DNA of 64,000 bases from the NCBI RefSeq assembly GCF_900102165.1, contig NZ_FNBD01000003.1, forward strand, positions 404,829 to 468,828, given 5' to 3'. This document shows, piece after piece, positions 7,886 to 16,042 of the stretch. Position 1 is the first letter of the stretch, and every line of letters begins with the position of its first letter. The notes below the pieces were generated by a model that was not told the DNA's origin, made no database searches, and saw only the letters and a list, made by a program, of their open reading frames with translations. The stretch comes from Cellulophaga baltica (lineage in GTDB: Bacteria > Bacteroidota > Bacteroidia > Flavobacteriales > Flavobacteriaceae). A program made the translations under genes and the position numbers.

Positions 7886-9352
7886 CTATTTTTTGTTTGA
7901 AATTATTTGTCTAATCTTTTCATTCTCTAACTTATATACTAAACCAAGAAAAATTAGGAGTAAAATTATTCCAATAATTAAATTTTGGTCAAAGATATAA
8001 AATGATACAATAGACAGAAGAATAGATAGCCCAAGATAAAATAGAATTTTTCGCATATTATACGGAATTGGATAATGTTTTTTTCCAATCCAATAAGATA
8101 AGACCATCATCGTGCCATAGGCCATTACAGTTGCCAGTGCTGATGCCATATAGCCCCAATAGGGAATAGCGATGAAATTTATGAGTAGGGTAATGATAGC
8201 GCCGATTACCGATATAAAAGCCCCATAGCGGGTTTTGTCTGTTACTTTGTACCAAACCGATAAATTATGATAAATACCTAAAAAGAAACTTGCTAGAATT
8301 AATAAAGGTACAGCAGGCATTGCTTCCCAATAGGCTTCATTTTGTACGATAAGTACTTTTAATACGTCTGCAAATACGATTACGCCAAGTAAGATTATAC
8401 TTCCTAGTATTACAAAGTAGTTGGTGATTTGTGCATATGCTTTTTGTGGGTTTTCAGAATTTGAATGGCTGAAGAAGAAAGGTTCTATACCCAATCTAAA
8501 ACCTGTAGCAAATAGTGTCATGAAAACAGCTAACTTATAACAGGCAGAGTACTTACCTACTTCTGATTCGGCTATGTTTTCCGGCAGTAAACTTTCTAAT
8601 AAAATACGATCAAAAACTTCATTAATGGTAAATGCAATTCCGGCAATTAATATTGGCCAAGCGTATTTCATCATTTTTCGCCAGAGCTCTTTGTCAAATA
8701 TATAGTTGTTTTTAAAGTAGAGTTCTAACATTACCACTAAAGTAAAAGCACTAGCAATTAAGTTTGAAATGAAAATATAGGAAATCTGAAAGTCCGGTTT
8801 ATACATCCAGGCTAATGCACTAGACGGATTTTGTTCTACGATTGTTGGAAGGTAAATTAGAAAGAAGACATTCAGTCCTAAATTTATGGCAACATTTACA
8901 ATTTTTATGATGGCATACCGCATCGATTTTTCGGTGGCGCGTAACCATGAAAATGGGATAATTACTAAAGCATCTAAGGCTAAAATGTAAATAGCATATT
9001 TGATGTAGGTTACATCAATATCACTCCAAGCCGCAAAATAGTTTCTAAAAATATAGGCAACTACAAAAAATAGGGTGGTAGACGCAAGAATAGAAATCAG
9101 TGACGTGGAAATCACTTTATTTTTATCTTCAGCCTTATAGAAAAATCTAAAAAATGATGTTTCCATTCCGTAGGCTAGAAACACGTTAAAAATGGCAATC
9201 CAAGAAAAAATAACAGATATTCTACCATATAATGCCGGGTCGGGCATTACTCCAGTATATATCGGCACCAAGATAAACGATAGCATTCTGGGTAGCACTG
9301 TTGCCAGCCCATATACAAAGGTCTGTTTAAAAAGTTTTTTAAATGCATTCAA
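7886..9352 (-). CDS. Polysaccharide/oligosaccharide flippase family membrane protein (MATE-like, Wzx type)
   Basis: 488 residues with about 14 hydrophobic segments. It starts MNAFKKLFKQTFVYGLATVL and has the typical first loop (RMLSFILVPIYTGVM) of the MVF/Wzx superfamily, and the polysaccharide-biosynthesis C-terminal half (YHNLSVWYKVTDKTRYGAFI). Such proteins flip lipid-linked sugars across the inner membrane. It is outside the main glycan cluster and next to dut and the nucleotidyltransferase, a neighbourhood I recall as conserved in Flavobacteriia, so its substrate may be a conserved envelope glycan. A good minus-strand -7 motif lies upstream at 9398-9405. ATG start. Confidence 0.85.
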   Translation of the reverse strand: MNAFKKLFKQTFVYGLATVLPRMLSFILVPIYTGVMPDPALYGRISVIFSWIAIFNVFLAYGMETSFFRFFYKAEDKNKVISTSLISILASTTLFFVVAYIFRNYFAAWSDIDVTYIKYAIYILALDALVIIPFSWLRATEKSMRYAIIKIVNVAINLGLNVFFLIYLPTIVEQNPSSALAWMYKPDFQISYIFISNLIASAFTLVVMLELYFKNNYIFDKELWRKMMKYAWPILIAGIAFTINEVFDRILLESLLPENIAESEVGKYSACYKLAVFMTLFATGFRLGIEPFFFSHSNSENPQKAYAQITNYFVILGSIILLGVIVFADVLKVLIVQNEAYWEAMPAVPLLILASFFLGIYHNLSVWYKVTDKTRYGAFISVIGAIITLLINFIAIPYWGYMASALATVMAYGTMMVLSYWIGKKHYPIPYNMRKILFYLGLSILLSIVSFYIFDQNLIIGIILLLIFLGLVYKLENEKIRQIISNKK

Positions 9353-9397
9353 CCGTTGAAAATTAGGCGTTAAAAGTAGGTATTTAAACGCTCTCTA

Positions 9398-9405
9398 CAA
9401 AGTTA
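9398..9405 (-). promoter_or_regulatory. Candidate -7 element TAACTTTG for the flippase-dut-nucleotidyltransferase run
   Basis: Read on the minus strand this is TAACTTTG, a full match to TAnnTTTG, 45 bases upstream of the flippase ATG. It overlaps the stop codon of the preceding lipoprotein gene. No clear -33 TTG is seen at the best spacing. Confidence 0.5.
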
Positions 9406-9921
9406 GTTCCTTGGTTTGCTAGAATATAGTAAGGGCTGTTTTTCTTTAATCTTACTAATTTTAGTGTATTTAACTTTTTTACCGTCATTTTCTATATAAG
9501 AAAGTACCGCCTCATCATTGTCTAACTCATAAGGGTATTCGGCTATAGGCTCTTTCTTTAAGTGCGGAGGTTGGTTGCCTACTTCTTTCCTTGGATCTGC
9601 ATGCATAATAATATCGGGCCTTGGAATTTTCTTGATCGTAATTTTAGCACTTACAAATTGTTTGCCATCAATAATTTCTTTTTTTACTGTGGTTACGTGT
9701 CCTCTAAAATAGAGGTGCTGAAAAGATACATTTTCATCCATTATCTGCGTGATTGGTAATACAACGTCAATTCCAGTAGCACTTTCTTCTTTACCTCTAA
9801 CCCATTTTTGAGAAGTGGGATGATCAATAACAAAGGGAGGTTTTGCTTCCATGTTCTTTTGTGATGCACAGCTTCCAAGTCCAAGTAATGCAATGAAATA
9901 GATGTATACTAAGTTTTTCAT
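9403..9921 (-). CDS. Hypothetical lipoprotein
   Basis: 172 residues. A lipoprotein signal peptide ends in LLGLGSC (Cys18). The mature part begins ASQKNMEAKPPFVIDHPTSQ and is beta-rich, with a basic, lysine-rich C-terminus ending KPRN. The sequence YFRGHVTTVKKEIIDGKQFV suggests a small beta-sandwich domain. I do not recognise the family. It has its own candidate promoter (TATATTCG, minus strand, 9950-9957) and stands immediately upstream of the flippase gene on the same strand. It would be anchored in the inner or outer membrane, facing the periplasm. Confidence 0.75.
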   Translation of the reverse strand: MKNLVYIYFIALLGLGSCASQKNMEAKPPFVIDHPTSQKWVRGKEESATGIDVVLPITQIMDENVSFQHLYFRGHVTTVKKEIIDGKQFVSAKITIKKIPRPDIIMHADPRKEVGNQPPHLKKEPIAEYPYELDNDEAVLSYIENDGKKVKYTKISKIKEKQPLLYSSKPRN

Positions 9922-9949
9922 TTCTAACAGTTTAAATTATCTTATGACA

Positions 9950-9957
9950 CGAATATA
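9950..9957 (-). promoter_or_regulatory. Candidate -7 element TATATTCG for the lipoprotein gene
   Basis: Minus-strand TATATTCG matches TAnnTTTG except for one base and lies 28 bases before the ATG at 9921. It is inferred from the motif only. Confidence 0.4.
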
Positions 9958-10018
9958 TTCAAAAGTGATGCCAATTGGTTAAGGAATTAAAATTTTCAGT
10001 ATTAAATTCTTTTGGACC

Positions 10019-10573
10019 TTACTGCTTCAATTGCTGCAATAGATTAAGTTCAAAATTTATTTTCTTGTATATAAATGTGCTTAAAACAGTCATTATAATG
10101 GGAAATGAAATTGTTATGTAAAGAAAAAATCCCGGAGATAAATTTTCTTTAAAAGAAGGTAATAGAAGCACAAAGCCCAGTATGTAAACCACTATTAAAA
10201 TAGGAGTCCATATAAAATGTATTTTTTTGCGCTCTTGATAATATAAGGCTACATTTTTCTTATATGCACTTGCTTTTGCGGCGATTTCTAAGCTTCTTAT
10301 TTTTTTGGTACTTATCAGCTCAATTAGTATTCTTATTACTAATGCTGTAATCATTAAGGCCAGGCCTATAGCTGTCATACTTTGATTATATGCTGCTATA
10401 TATATGAAGAACGCTACAAGTATAATTACTGTAGTCGTTAATATTCCATTGGTTAGTTTTTGTTTTTTCTTTATGAAATTCACCTTTTTCAAAATGGCTT
10501 CATGTCCTTGGCTAGGGGTGGCTATAATATCTTGCTCGGCCCGCTGTGTTTTTAGTTCCTCAAATGTTGTCAT
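10019..10573 (-). CDS. Four-helix membrane protein downstream of ECF sigma gene
   Basis: 184 residues when started at the ATG at 10573 (MTTFEELKTQRAEQDIIATP). A GTG three codons upstream is possible but less likely. A soluble N-terminal segment (about 1-40) precedes two pairs of hydrophobic segments (about 41-90 and 120-175) separated by a charged middle part (KKNVALYYQERKKIHFIW). It overlaps the end of the sigma factor region-4 frame by 14 bases, so it is translationally linked to the sigma gene. That position and layout are what one sees for membrane partners or anti-sigma factors of ECF sigma factors in Bacteroidota, but no anti-sigma domain is recognisable, so the role is inference. Confidence 0.7.
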   Translation of the reverse strand: MTTFEELKTQRAEQDIIATPSQGHEAILKKVNFIKKKQKLTNGILTTTVIILVAFFIYIAAYNQSMTAIGLALMITALVIRILIELISTKKIRSLEIAAKASAYKKNVALYYQERKKIHFIWTPILIVVYILGFVLLLPSFKENLSPGFFLYITISFPIIMTVLSTFIYKKINFELNLLQQLKQ

Positions 10574-11059
10574 TTTGTACACATTTAGTTAATTCATTTT
10601 TTATTCGGTGAATTCGGATTCTAATGGCTTCGTGGCTTATTCCCATGATGCTATCAATTTCTTTTTGCGGTATTCCTTCCAATTCTAATAGAATGATGCT
10701 TTTATTGTCTTTGCTGAGTTGGTCTATACATTGATAGAGTGTTTGAAATTTTTTTCCTTGTCTTGTAATTCATTTTCAGGATTTTGAATTCCTACCGTAC
10801 CCAGTATTTTGGACAATGGGATATTCCTTTTTTTTCTCAAACTTACCAAGCAGGTATTCACGGTTATTCTATAAATCCACGTAGAGATTGAAGCATCATT
10901 CCTGAAGGAAGGTAGGTGCTCCCAGACTTTAATAAATACTTCTTGGCAAAAATCACCAGCGAGCATTTGATCACCGGAGGCGTACCCTAAACACATTCGG
11001 TATACCTTAGGGTGGTTATCTTGGTAAATAGCTTTAAAATGGTCCTCTAAATGCGTCAT
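10560..11059 (-). pseudogene. ECF-type RNA polymerase sigma factor, reading frame broken by a -1 shift in an A7 run
   Basis: From the ATG at 11059 the frame encodes sigma region 2 (YRMCLGYASGDQMLAGDFCQ, EVFIKVWEHLPSFRNDAS, TWIYRITVNTCLVSLRKKR) and stops after 111 residues at 10724. The neighbouring frame, read through to a TGA at 10560-10562, supplies a proper region 4: LYQCIDQLSKDNKSIILLEL, then EGIPQKEIDSIMGISHEAIR and IHRIKNELTKC. The two parts meet at seven consecutive A residues in the mRNA (10749-10755). One more A would restore a 166-residue ECF sigma factor of normal size. Three readings are open: an assembly or sequencing error in the homopolymer, a real recent mutation, or productive slippage (the 0-frame reading GA|A AAA AAT fits an X XXY YYZ slip site). 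The region-4 frame shows no decay, which argues against an old pseudogene. Confidence 0.8.
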
Positions 11060-11065
11060 AGGAGA

Positions 11066-11899
11066 TTATAAGGCCAGCTTTATTTCTTTTATTAACCATT
11101 CGGGCTGGTCAAACATAATGAAGTGGGCTGAGTCAGGTGCAAATTTTATAGTATAGTCCTCTAAGTTTTTGTATTGCGCTTGATATGTTTGTTTAAAGGT
11201 ATCTTCGTCGTAAGGTTGTGTTGCGGCTAAAATTGTAATTGGAGTTTTTACAGTGGCGATAGTTTCCCTTAAGTCTAGCTTCAGTAAATCGGTATAGCCA
11301 TTAACATAAGTATTTCTATCTGCTTGTACCATCCATTCTACAATTTGTTGTCTTTTCTCGGTATTCATAGTCATTCCCTGTGCCATCTGTTTTGCCATGG
11401 TAGAAAATTCTTCAGCGTTCATTTTTAAGAGCTGAGCATTATATGGATTGTCGTAGGTGATAAATTCACTTTTAAAGTTGGGGATCATTAAGGCTCCGGT
11501 AGAGGCCAAGGCATCAATTAAAATGATTATAGAAAAATAATCCTTTTCTGAAGCCATCCAAAGGGCTAAGGTGCCACCAAGACTATGACCAATTGCGGTG
11601 GGTTTTTTCAATTTTTTAGCTATAATGTATTTAGAAACGCCATTCTTAATTTCAGCTAGCCATGGAGTCTTTATAGCGGGCACATCACCAAAACCTGCAA
11701 AGGTGAATACATGGCATTCGTAATTTTTAGACAGGTCTTTAATAACATCGTTCCAAACGGCTCCTGTACAAGTAAATCCTGAAAATAACAAGATCGGTTC
11801 TCCTTTTCCTGAAACCTCCACTTGAAATGGGTATTCTTGAGCATTTAAGCTTATGTTTAAATTGAGAGCGAAAACGGCAACTAATAATTTTAATTTCAT
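11066..11899 (-). CDS. Secreted alpha/beta-hydrolase
   Basis: 277 residues with a signal peptide (LKLLVAVFALNLNISLNAQ). The fold signs of an alpha/beta-hydrolase are clear: an oxyanion region near ILLFSGFTCTGAVW, the nucleophile elbow GHSLGG (about residues 104-109, Ser at the centre) and the C-terminal His in DSAHFIMFDQPEW with an acid before it. It probably hydrolyses an ester or amide in the periplasm; the substrate cannot be read. The sigma factor gene starts 6 bases after its stop, so hydrolase, sigma factor and membrane protein look like one operon. ATG start at 11899. Confidence 0.85.
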   Translation of the reverse strand: MKLKLLVAVFALNLNISLNAQEYPFQVEVSGKGEPILLFSGFTCTGAVWNDVIKDLSKNYECHVFTFAGFGDVPAIKTPWLAEIKNGVSKYIIAKKLKKPTAIGHSLGGTLALWMASEKDYFSIIILIDALASTGALMIPNFKSEFITYDNPYNAQLLKMNAEEFSTMAKQMAQGMTMNTEKRQQIVEWMVQADRNTYVNGYTDLLKLDLRETIATVKTPITILAATQPYDEDTFKQTYQAQYKNLEDYTIKFAPDSAHFIMFDQPEWLIKEIKLAL

Positions 11900-11981
11900 T
11901 GTGATAGTTTTAGTTAAGTACCCTTTAGATTCATTTGTTTAAAAATGTTACATCATTTTATAGTATTTATTTTTAGGGTAT

Positions 11982-12013
11982 AAAAAAACCCCGCTAAAAG
12001 CGAGGTTTTCTAT
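11982..12013 (-). terminator. Terminator of the ATP synthase operon
   Basis: On the minus strand CCTCGCT (12005-11999) pairs with AGCGGGG (11995-11989) with one mismatch, around a TTT loop, and is followed by a run of seven T. This is a canonical intrinsic terminator about 80 bases downstream of atpG. Confidence 0.8.
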
Positions 12014-12031
12014 AAGTGTTTGTTTGTTCTG

Positions 12032-12057
12032 ATAGACAGTGTTTTTAGGATGTCTAT
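12032..12057. repeat. 7-bp stem-loop between atpG and the terminator
   Basis: ATAGACA (12032-12038) and TGTCTAT (12051-12057) are perfect inverted copies around 12 bases. It lies between the atpG stop codon and the intrinsic terminator and could protect the 3' end of the operon mRNA. Confidence 0.45.
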
Positions 12058-12088
12058 ATAGTTAAATTTGACTTCACTATTGTTCCGT

Positions 12089-12952
12089 CTAATTGCTTAA
12101 CGCTTCCGCACCACCAACAATTTCTAATATTTCATTAGTAATTGCAGCTTGTCTGGCTTTGTTGTACGTCAGTTTTAATTGATTTCTTAATTCAGTAGCA
12201 TTATCTGTAGCTTTATGCATTGCTGTCATACGCGCTCCATGCTCACTAGCAAAAGAATCTCTTACCCCTTTATATAATTGTGTTTTTAAAGACTTAGGAA
12301 TTAATTGCTCTACAATTTCAAACTTAGAAGGCTCATATACATAATCAGCTGCCGTTGTAGCCGCTTCTCCTGATACCGGAACAATTGGTAAAAATTGTTC
12401 GGTCATTACAATTTGAGTAGCTGCATTTTTGAACTTGTTATACACAATCTCAATCTTATCGTAAGTGCCATTCGTAAATAATGCCATTAATTCTTCAGCA
12501 ATTGCAGAAACAGCTTCAAAAGTTAAATCTTCGTAAACTGAGCTATGATTTTCAATAACAGTATATTTCTTTTTAAGAATATCATTGGCTTTCTTTCCGA
12601 TAGCCATAAATTCTACTTGCTTACCTGCATATGTTTGGTTCGCTAAAAGCATACTCTGCTTGATAATGTTAGTGTTGAAAGCGCCACATAAACCTCTGTT
12701 TGAAGTTATAGCCACTACCAATACTTTATTTACCTCACGGTTTTGTGCATATACACTACCAGCATCACCTTCAAGACTAGCACTTAAACTTTGTAAAAGT
12801 TCAGTAAGCTTATCTGAATAAGGACGCATTGCAGTAATGGCATCTTGTGCTTTTTTCAATTTTGCAGCAGATACCATTTTCATGGCACTGGTAATCTGCA
12901 TTGTTGAAGAAACTGATGCTATCCTGTTACGTATTTCTTTTAAGTTTGCCAT
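12089..12952 (-). CDS. atpG: ATP synthase gamma subunit
   Basis: 287 residues. The gamma subunit is the rotating central stalk of F1. The N-terminal helix MANLKEIRNRIASVSSTMQI, then TSAMKMVSAAKLKKAQ, and the C-terminal partner helix ARMTAMHKATDNATELRNQL with LTYNKARQAAITNEILEIVG are the family signatures. Middle Rossmann-like part: SNRGLCGAFNTNI. It is the last gene of the operon and lies 87 bases after atpA; that gap contains a long inverted repeat. ATG start at 12952. Confidence 0.97.
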   Translation of the reverse strand: MANLKEIRNRIASVSSTMQITSAMKMVSAAKLKKAQDAITAMRPYSDKLTELLQSLSASLEGDAGSVYAQNREVNKVLVVAITSNRGLCGAFNTNIIKQSMLLANQTYAGKQVEFMAIGKKANDILKKKYTVIENHSSVYEDLTFEAVSAIAEELMALFTNGTYDKIEIVYNKFKNAATQIVMTEQFLPIVPVSGEAATTAADYVYEPSKFEIVEQLIPKSLKTQLYKGVRDSFASEHGARMTAMHKATDNATELRNQLKLTYNKARQAAITNEILEIVGGAEALSN

Positions 12953-12968
12953 ATTTCTTAGTATGTAA

Positions 12969-13018
12969 TATTCAGTACAAGGTGATTGTGTTAGTTCAGA
13001 ATCGCTTTGTACTGAATA
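12969..13018. repeat. Perfect 12-bp inverted repeat between atpA and atpG
   Basis: TATTCAGTACAA (12969-12980) and TTGTACTGAATA (13007-13018) are perfect inverted copies. The stem can extend inward by a G-T and a G-C pair around a loop of about 22 bases. It is inside the operon transcript, 21 bases after the atpA stop, with no T run, so a role as an RNA stabiliser or processing signal is more likely than termination. Similar GTACT/AGTACT-rich elements recur between genes in some Bacteroidota genomes (recollection, not checked). Confidence 0.7.
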
Positions 13019-13039
13019 CTGAGTACTTAATACCTAAAA

Positions 13040-14620
13040 TTATTTTTTATATTTCGCTGATAAATCTTTACAAACTGAAGTTAATACATCGATAACTTCA
13101 TCTGTTAATTTACCTGCTTTTAAAGAATCTAAAGTGTCTCTATGTTTTGCATTTAAAAACTCAATAAAATCACGCTCAAACTCTTTAATTTTCTCTACAG
13201 GAACATCTCTTAATAAGTTTTTAGAACCTGCATAGATAATAGCAACTTGATCTTCAACTGTAAAAGGATCGTTTTGTGCTTGTTTTAAGATCTCAACATT
13301 ACGACGTCCTTTTTCAATAACGTTTAATGTGGCAGCATCTAAATCTGAACCAAACTTAGCAAACGCTTCTAATTCACGGAACTGTGCTTGATCTAGTTTT
13401 AAAGTACCTGCGACTTTTTTCATTGATTTAATCTGGGCGTTACCACCAACACGAGATACAGATATACCTACGTTAATTGCTGGACGTACTCCTTGGTTGA
13501 ATAAATCTTGCTCTAAGAATATCTGTCCATCAGTAATAGAAATTACGTTTGTTGGGATATATGCAGAAACATCACCTGCTTGTGTTTCAATAATTGGTAA
13601 TGCAGTTAAAGAACCACCACCTTTTACGATAGGCTTTAACGCATCTGGTAAATCATTCATGTCTTTCGCAATAGCATCATTTGCAATGATTTTTGCAGAA
13701 CGCTCTAATAAACGAGAGTGTAGGTAGAAAACGTCACCTGGATACGCTTCACGTCCTGGTGGTCTTCTTAATAAAAGAGAAATTTCTCTGTAGGCAACCG
13801 CTTGTTTAGATAAATCATCATAGATAATTAAAGCTGGTCTACCAGTGTCTCTAAAGTACTCTCCAATTGCAGCTCCTGCAAATGGTGCGTAAACTTGCAT
13901 AGAAGCAGGGTCTGATGCGTTAGCCGCTACAATAGTAGTATAGGCTAAAGCTCCGTTGTCTTCTAATGTTTGTGCAATGTTTGCTACTGTAGATGCTTTT
14001 TGACCTATAGCAACATATATACAATATACCGGTTTCCCAGCATCGTAAAATTCTTTTTGATTTAAGATAGCGTCAATACAAACCGTAGTTTTACCTGTTT
14101 GACGGTCACCAATAACCAACTCACGTTGTCCTCTACCTACAGGAATCATAGCATCAATTGCTTTAATACCTGTTTGTAATGGTTCTGTAACGGGTTGACG
14201 GTAAACAACACCTGGAGCTTTACGCTCTAAAGGTAATTTGTATAGTTCACCAGCAATAGCGCCTTTACCGTCAATTGGTTTTCCTAATGTATTTACAACA
14301 CGGCCAACAATACCTTCACCAACTTCAATAGAAGCAATAGTCTGAGTTCTTTTAACTACAGTACCTTCTTTGATGTCTCTAGAAGGACTTAAAAGTACAA
14401 CACCAACGTTGTCTTCTTCCAAGTTAAGAACGATACCTTGTAACCCGCCTTCAAATTCTACTAACTCACCATATTGTACGTTAGATAATCCGTAAACTCT
14501 TGCAATACCATCACCAATTTGTAAAACTGTACCTACTTCGTCTAAAGAGGCTGTAGCTTCAAATCCTGATAATTGCTGTTTTAATATTGCTGATACTTCA
14601 GCGGCTTTTACTCCTGCCAT
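13040..14620 (-). CDS. atpA: ATP synthase alpha subunit
   Basis: 526 residues, normal for alpha. The regulatory nucleotide-binding subunit of F1. The P-loop is [10 protein letters not shown] (about residue 171), preceded by [12 protein letters not shown]. Family stretches [16 protein letters not shown] ([20 protein letters not shown]), [20 protein letters not shown] and [20 protein letters not shown] are intact, and the C-terminal helical domain is complete. The expected catalytic partner beta (atpD) is not in the window. A TAAATTTG motif at 14646-14653 upstream may be an internal promoter. ATG start at 14620. Confidence 0.98.
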   Translation of the reverse strand: MAGVKAAEVSAILKQQLSGFEATASLDEVGTVLQIGDGIARVYGLSNVQYGELVEFEGGLQGIVLNLEEDNVGVVLLSPSRDIKEGTVVKRTQTIASIEVGEGIVGRVVNTLGKPIDGKGAIAGELYKLPLERKAPGVVYRQPVTEPLQTGIKAIDAMIPVGRGQRELVIGDRQTGKTTVCIDAILNQKEFYDAGKPVYCIYVAIGQKASTVANIAQTLEDNGALAYTTIVAANASDPASMQVYAPFAGAAIGEYFRDTGRPALIIYDDLSKQAVAYREISLLLRRPPGREAYPGDVFYLHSRLLERSAKIIANDAIAKDMNDLPDALKPIVKGGGSLTALPIIETQAGDVSAYIPTNVISITDGQIFLEQDLFNQGVRPAINVGISVSRVGGNAQIKSMKKVAGTLKLDQAQFRELEAFAKFGSDLDAATLNVIEKGRRNVEILKQAQNDPFTVEDQVAIIYAGSKNLLRDVPVEKIKEFERDFIEFLNAKHRDTLDSLKAGKLTDEVIDVLTSVCKDLSAKYKK

Positions 14621-14645
14621 GTTATTAATGATATAAGTTGTAGCG

Positions 14646-14653
14646 CAAATTTA
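14646..14653 (-). promoter_or_regulatory. Candidate internal -7 element TAAATTTG upstream of atpA
   Basis: Minus-strand TAAATTTG fully matches TAnnTTTG and is followed by CGC, as is the stronger motif before atpB. It lies 25 bases before the atpA ATG, with no obvious -33 TTG. An internal start here would raise alpha and gamma output relative to upstream genes. Confidence 0.4.
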
Positions 14654-14676
14654 CACCGGCGACTACGTTATTATAA

Positions 14677-15216
14677 TTATAAACTGTTTGTAAATTCTCT
14701 TTTTAAATTTCCTAATTTACTAGCGATGCTTGCATCGTACTGTAAATCACCTACGCGTAAAACAAAACCTCCTAGAATTTTTTCGTCGATAGTGCTTTTA
14801 AGTACCACTTTTTTTCCAGTTAATTCTATTACTTTATCAAGGATCTTTTTTTCTAAATCGGCTGTTAAAGGCACAGCAGTAGTTACAAACGCAACACCTT
14901 GTCCTTTTAAATCTTCATTAATAATAAGATACTTTAAAGCAACTTCGTTTAATAACGAAATTCTTTTATTGTCTACTAAAACACCAATAAGGCCTTTTGT
15001 AATTGCATTAGTGTCTTTGAAAACCGCTAGCAAGATATTCTTTTTATCAGCACTATTAACAATAGGACTGCTTAAAGCATCAGATAGCTCTTTGCTTTCG
15101 CTTATGGTATCAACAATAGAACGCATGTCTGCTTCCATAGCTTCTAAGGCTTTATTATCAATAGCCTGGTCTAAGGTAGCCTTTGCGTAACGTATTGCAG
15201 CTCTAGATTCGCTCAT
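14677..15216 (-). CDS. atpH: ATP synthase delta subunit
   Basis: 179 residues. Delta joins the peripheral stalk to the top of F1. The N-terminal helical domain (RAAIRYAKATLDQAIDNKAL) and the C-terminal motif KVVLKSTIDEKILGGFVLRV with VGDLQYDASIASKLGNLKRE match the OSCP/delta family. The start ATG at 15216 is 4 bases after the atpF stop, indicating translational coupling. Confidence 0.96.
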   Translation of the reverse strand: MSESRAAIRYAKATLDQAIDNKALEAMEADMRSIVDTISESKELSDALSSPIVNSADKKNILLAVFKDTNAITKGLIGVLVDNKRISLLNEVALKYLIINEDLKGQGVAFVTTAVPLTADLEKKILDKVIELTGKKVVLKSTIDEKILGGFVLRVGDLQYDASIASKLGNLKREFTNSL

Positions 15217-15220
15217 GCTT

Positions 15221-15718
15221 CTAGTTTAATTTGATATCACCTAACATATTCTCAACCAATTGTAATTGCTTGTCTTTGTTAGCTAATTGTTCTTTAATTA
15301 CTTTTTCTGCAATTTCTACAGATAAAGTAGCTACTTGATTTTTAATATCTGCAACTGCTGCTTTTTTCTCACTAAGAATTGCTTCTTGAGCATTGGCTAG
15401 CATTTTATCACCTTCTGCTTTTGCTTGATCTTTAGCATCAGCTAGCATTTTATCTTTAATCTCACGCGCATCTTTAATCATTGATTCTCTTTCAGCACGA
15501 GCTTCTTGTAATAAACGCTCACTATCAGCAGTAATGTTTTGCATTTCTTTTTTGGCTTTTTCAGCAGCAGCAAGTGCATCAGCAATACCAGTTTCTCTTT
15601 CGTTCAAAGAATTTAAAATTGGTTTCCAAGCAAATTTAACCATTAATGCAATTAAGATTAATAGGATAAAAGCTTGCATGAAAAATAAGCCTATTGGAAA
15701 ATCGTTAAAAATATCCAT
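15221..15718 (-). CDS. atpF: ATP synthase b subunit
   Basis: 165 residues. One N-terminal membrane helix (about 8-26, FPIGLFFMQAFILLILIALM) with the FAWKPILNSLNERE junction typical of F0 b, then a long charged, Ala/Glu/Lys-rich helix forming the peripheral stalk. ATG start at 15718. The 93-base gap to atpE on its upstream side holds a stem-loop. Confidence 0.96.
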   Translation of the reverse strand: MDIFNDFPIGLFFMQAFILLILIALMVKFAWKPILNSLNERETGIADALAAAEKAKKEMQNITADSERLLQEARAERESMIKDAREIKDKMLADAKDQAKAEGDKMLANAQEAILSEKKAAVADIKNQVATLSVEIAEKVIKEQLANKDKQLQLVENMLGDIKLN

Positions 15719-15756
15719 ACGATGTTATTCTGTGTTATTTATTAGTTTACTTTTTA

Positions 15757-15791
15757 AAGCACAGTAATAACCAACCGTTAGTACTGTGCTT
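15757..15791. repeat. Perfect 10-bp stem-loop downstream of atpE
   Basis: AAGCACAGTA (15757-15766) and TACTGTGCTT (15782-15791) are perfect inverted copies around 15 bases. In the mRNA it forms about 20 bases after the atpE stop codon, with no long U run, so it can stabilise upstream mRNA without fully stopping transcription into atpF. Confidence 0.65.
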
Positions 15792-15811
15792 CAATTTGCT
15801 TTGATCGGAAA

Positions 15812-16024
<213 letters not shown>

Positions 16025-16042
16025 TTAAAAAATAAACTCTCG

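Noticed and set aside
10574..10582. GTG start three codons before MTTFEELK
   Set aside because: The ATG at 10573 fits better and already overlaps the sigma factor frame.
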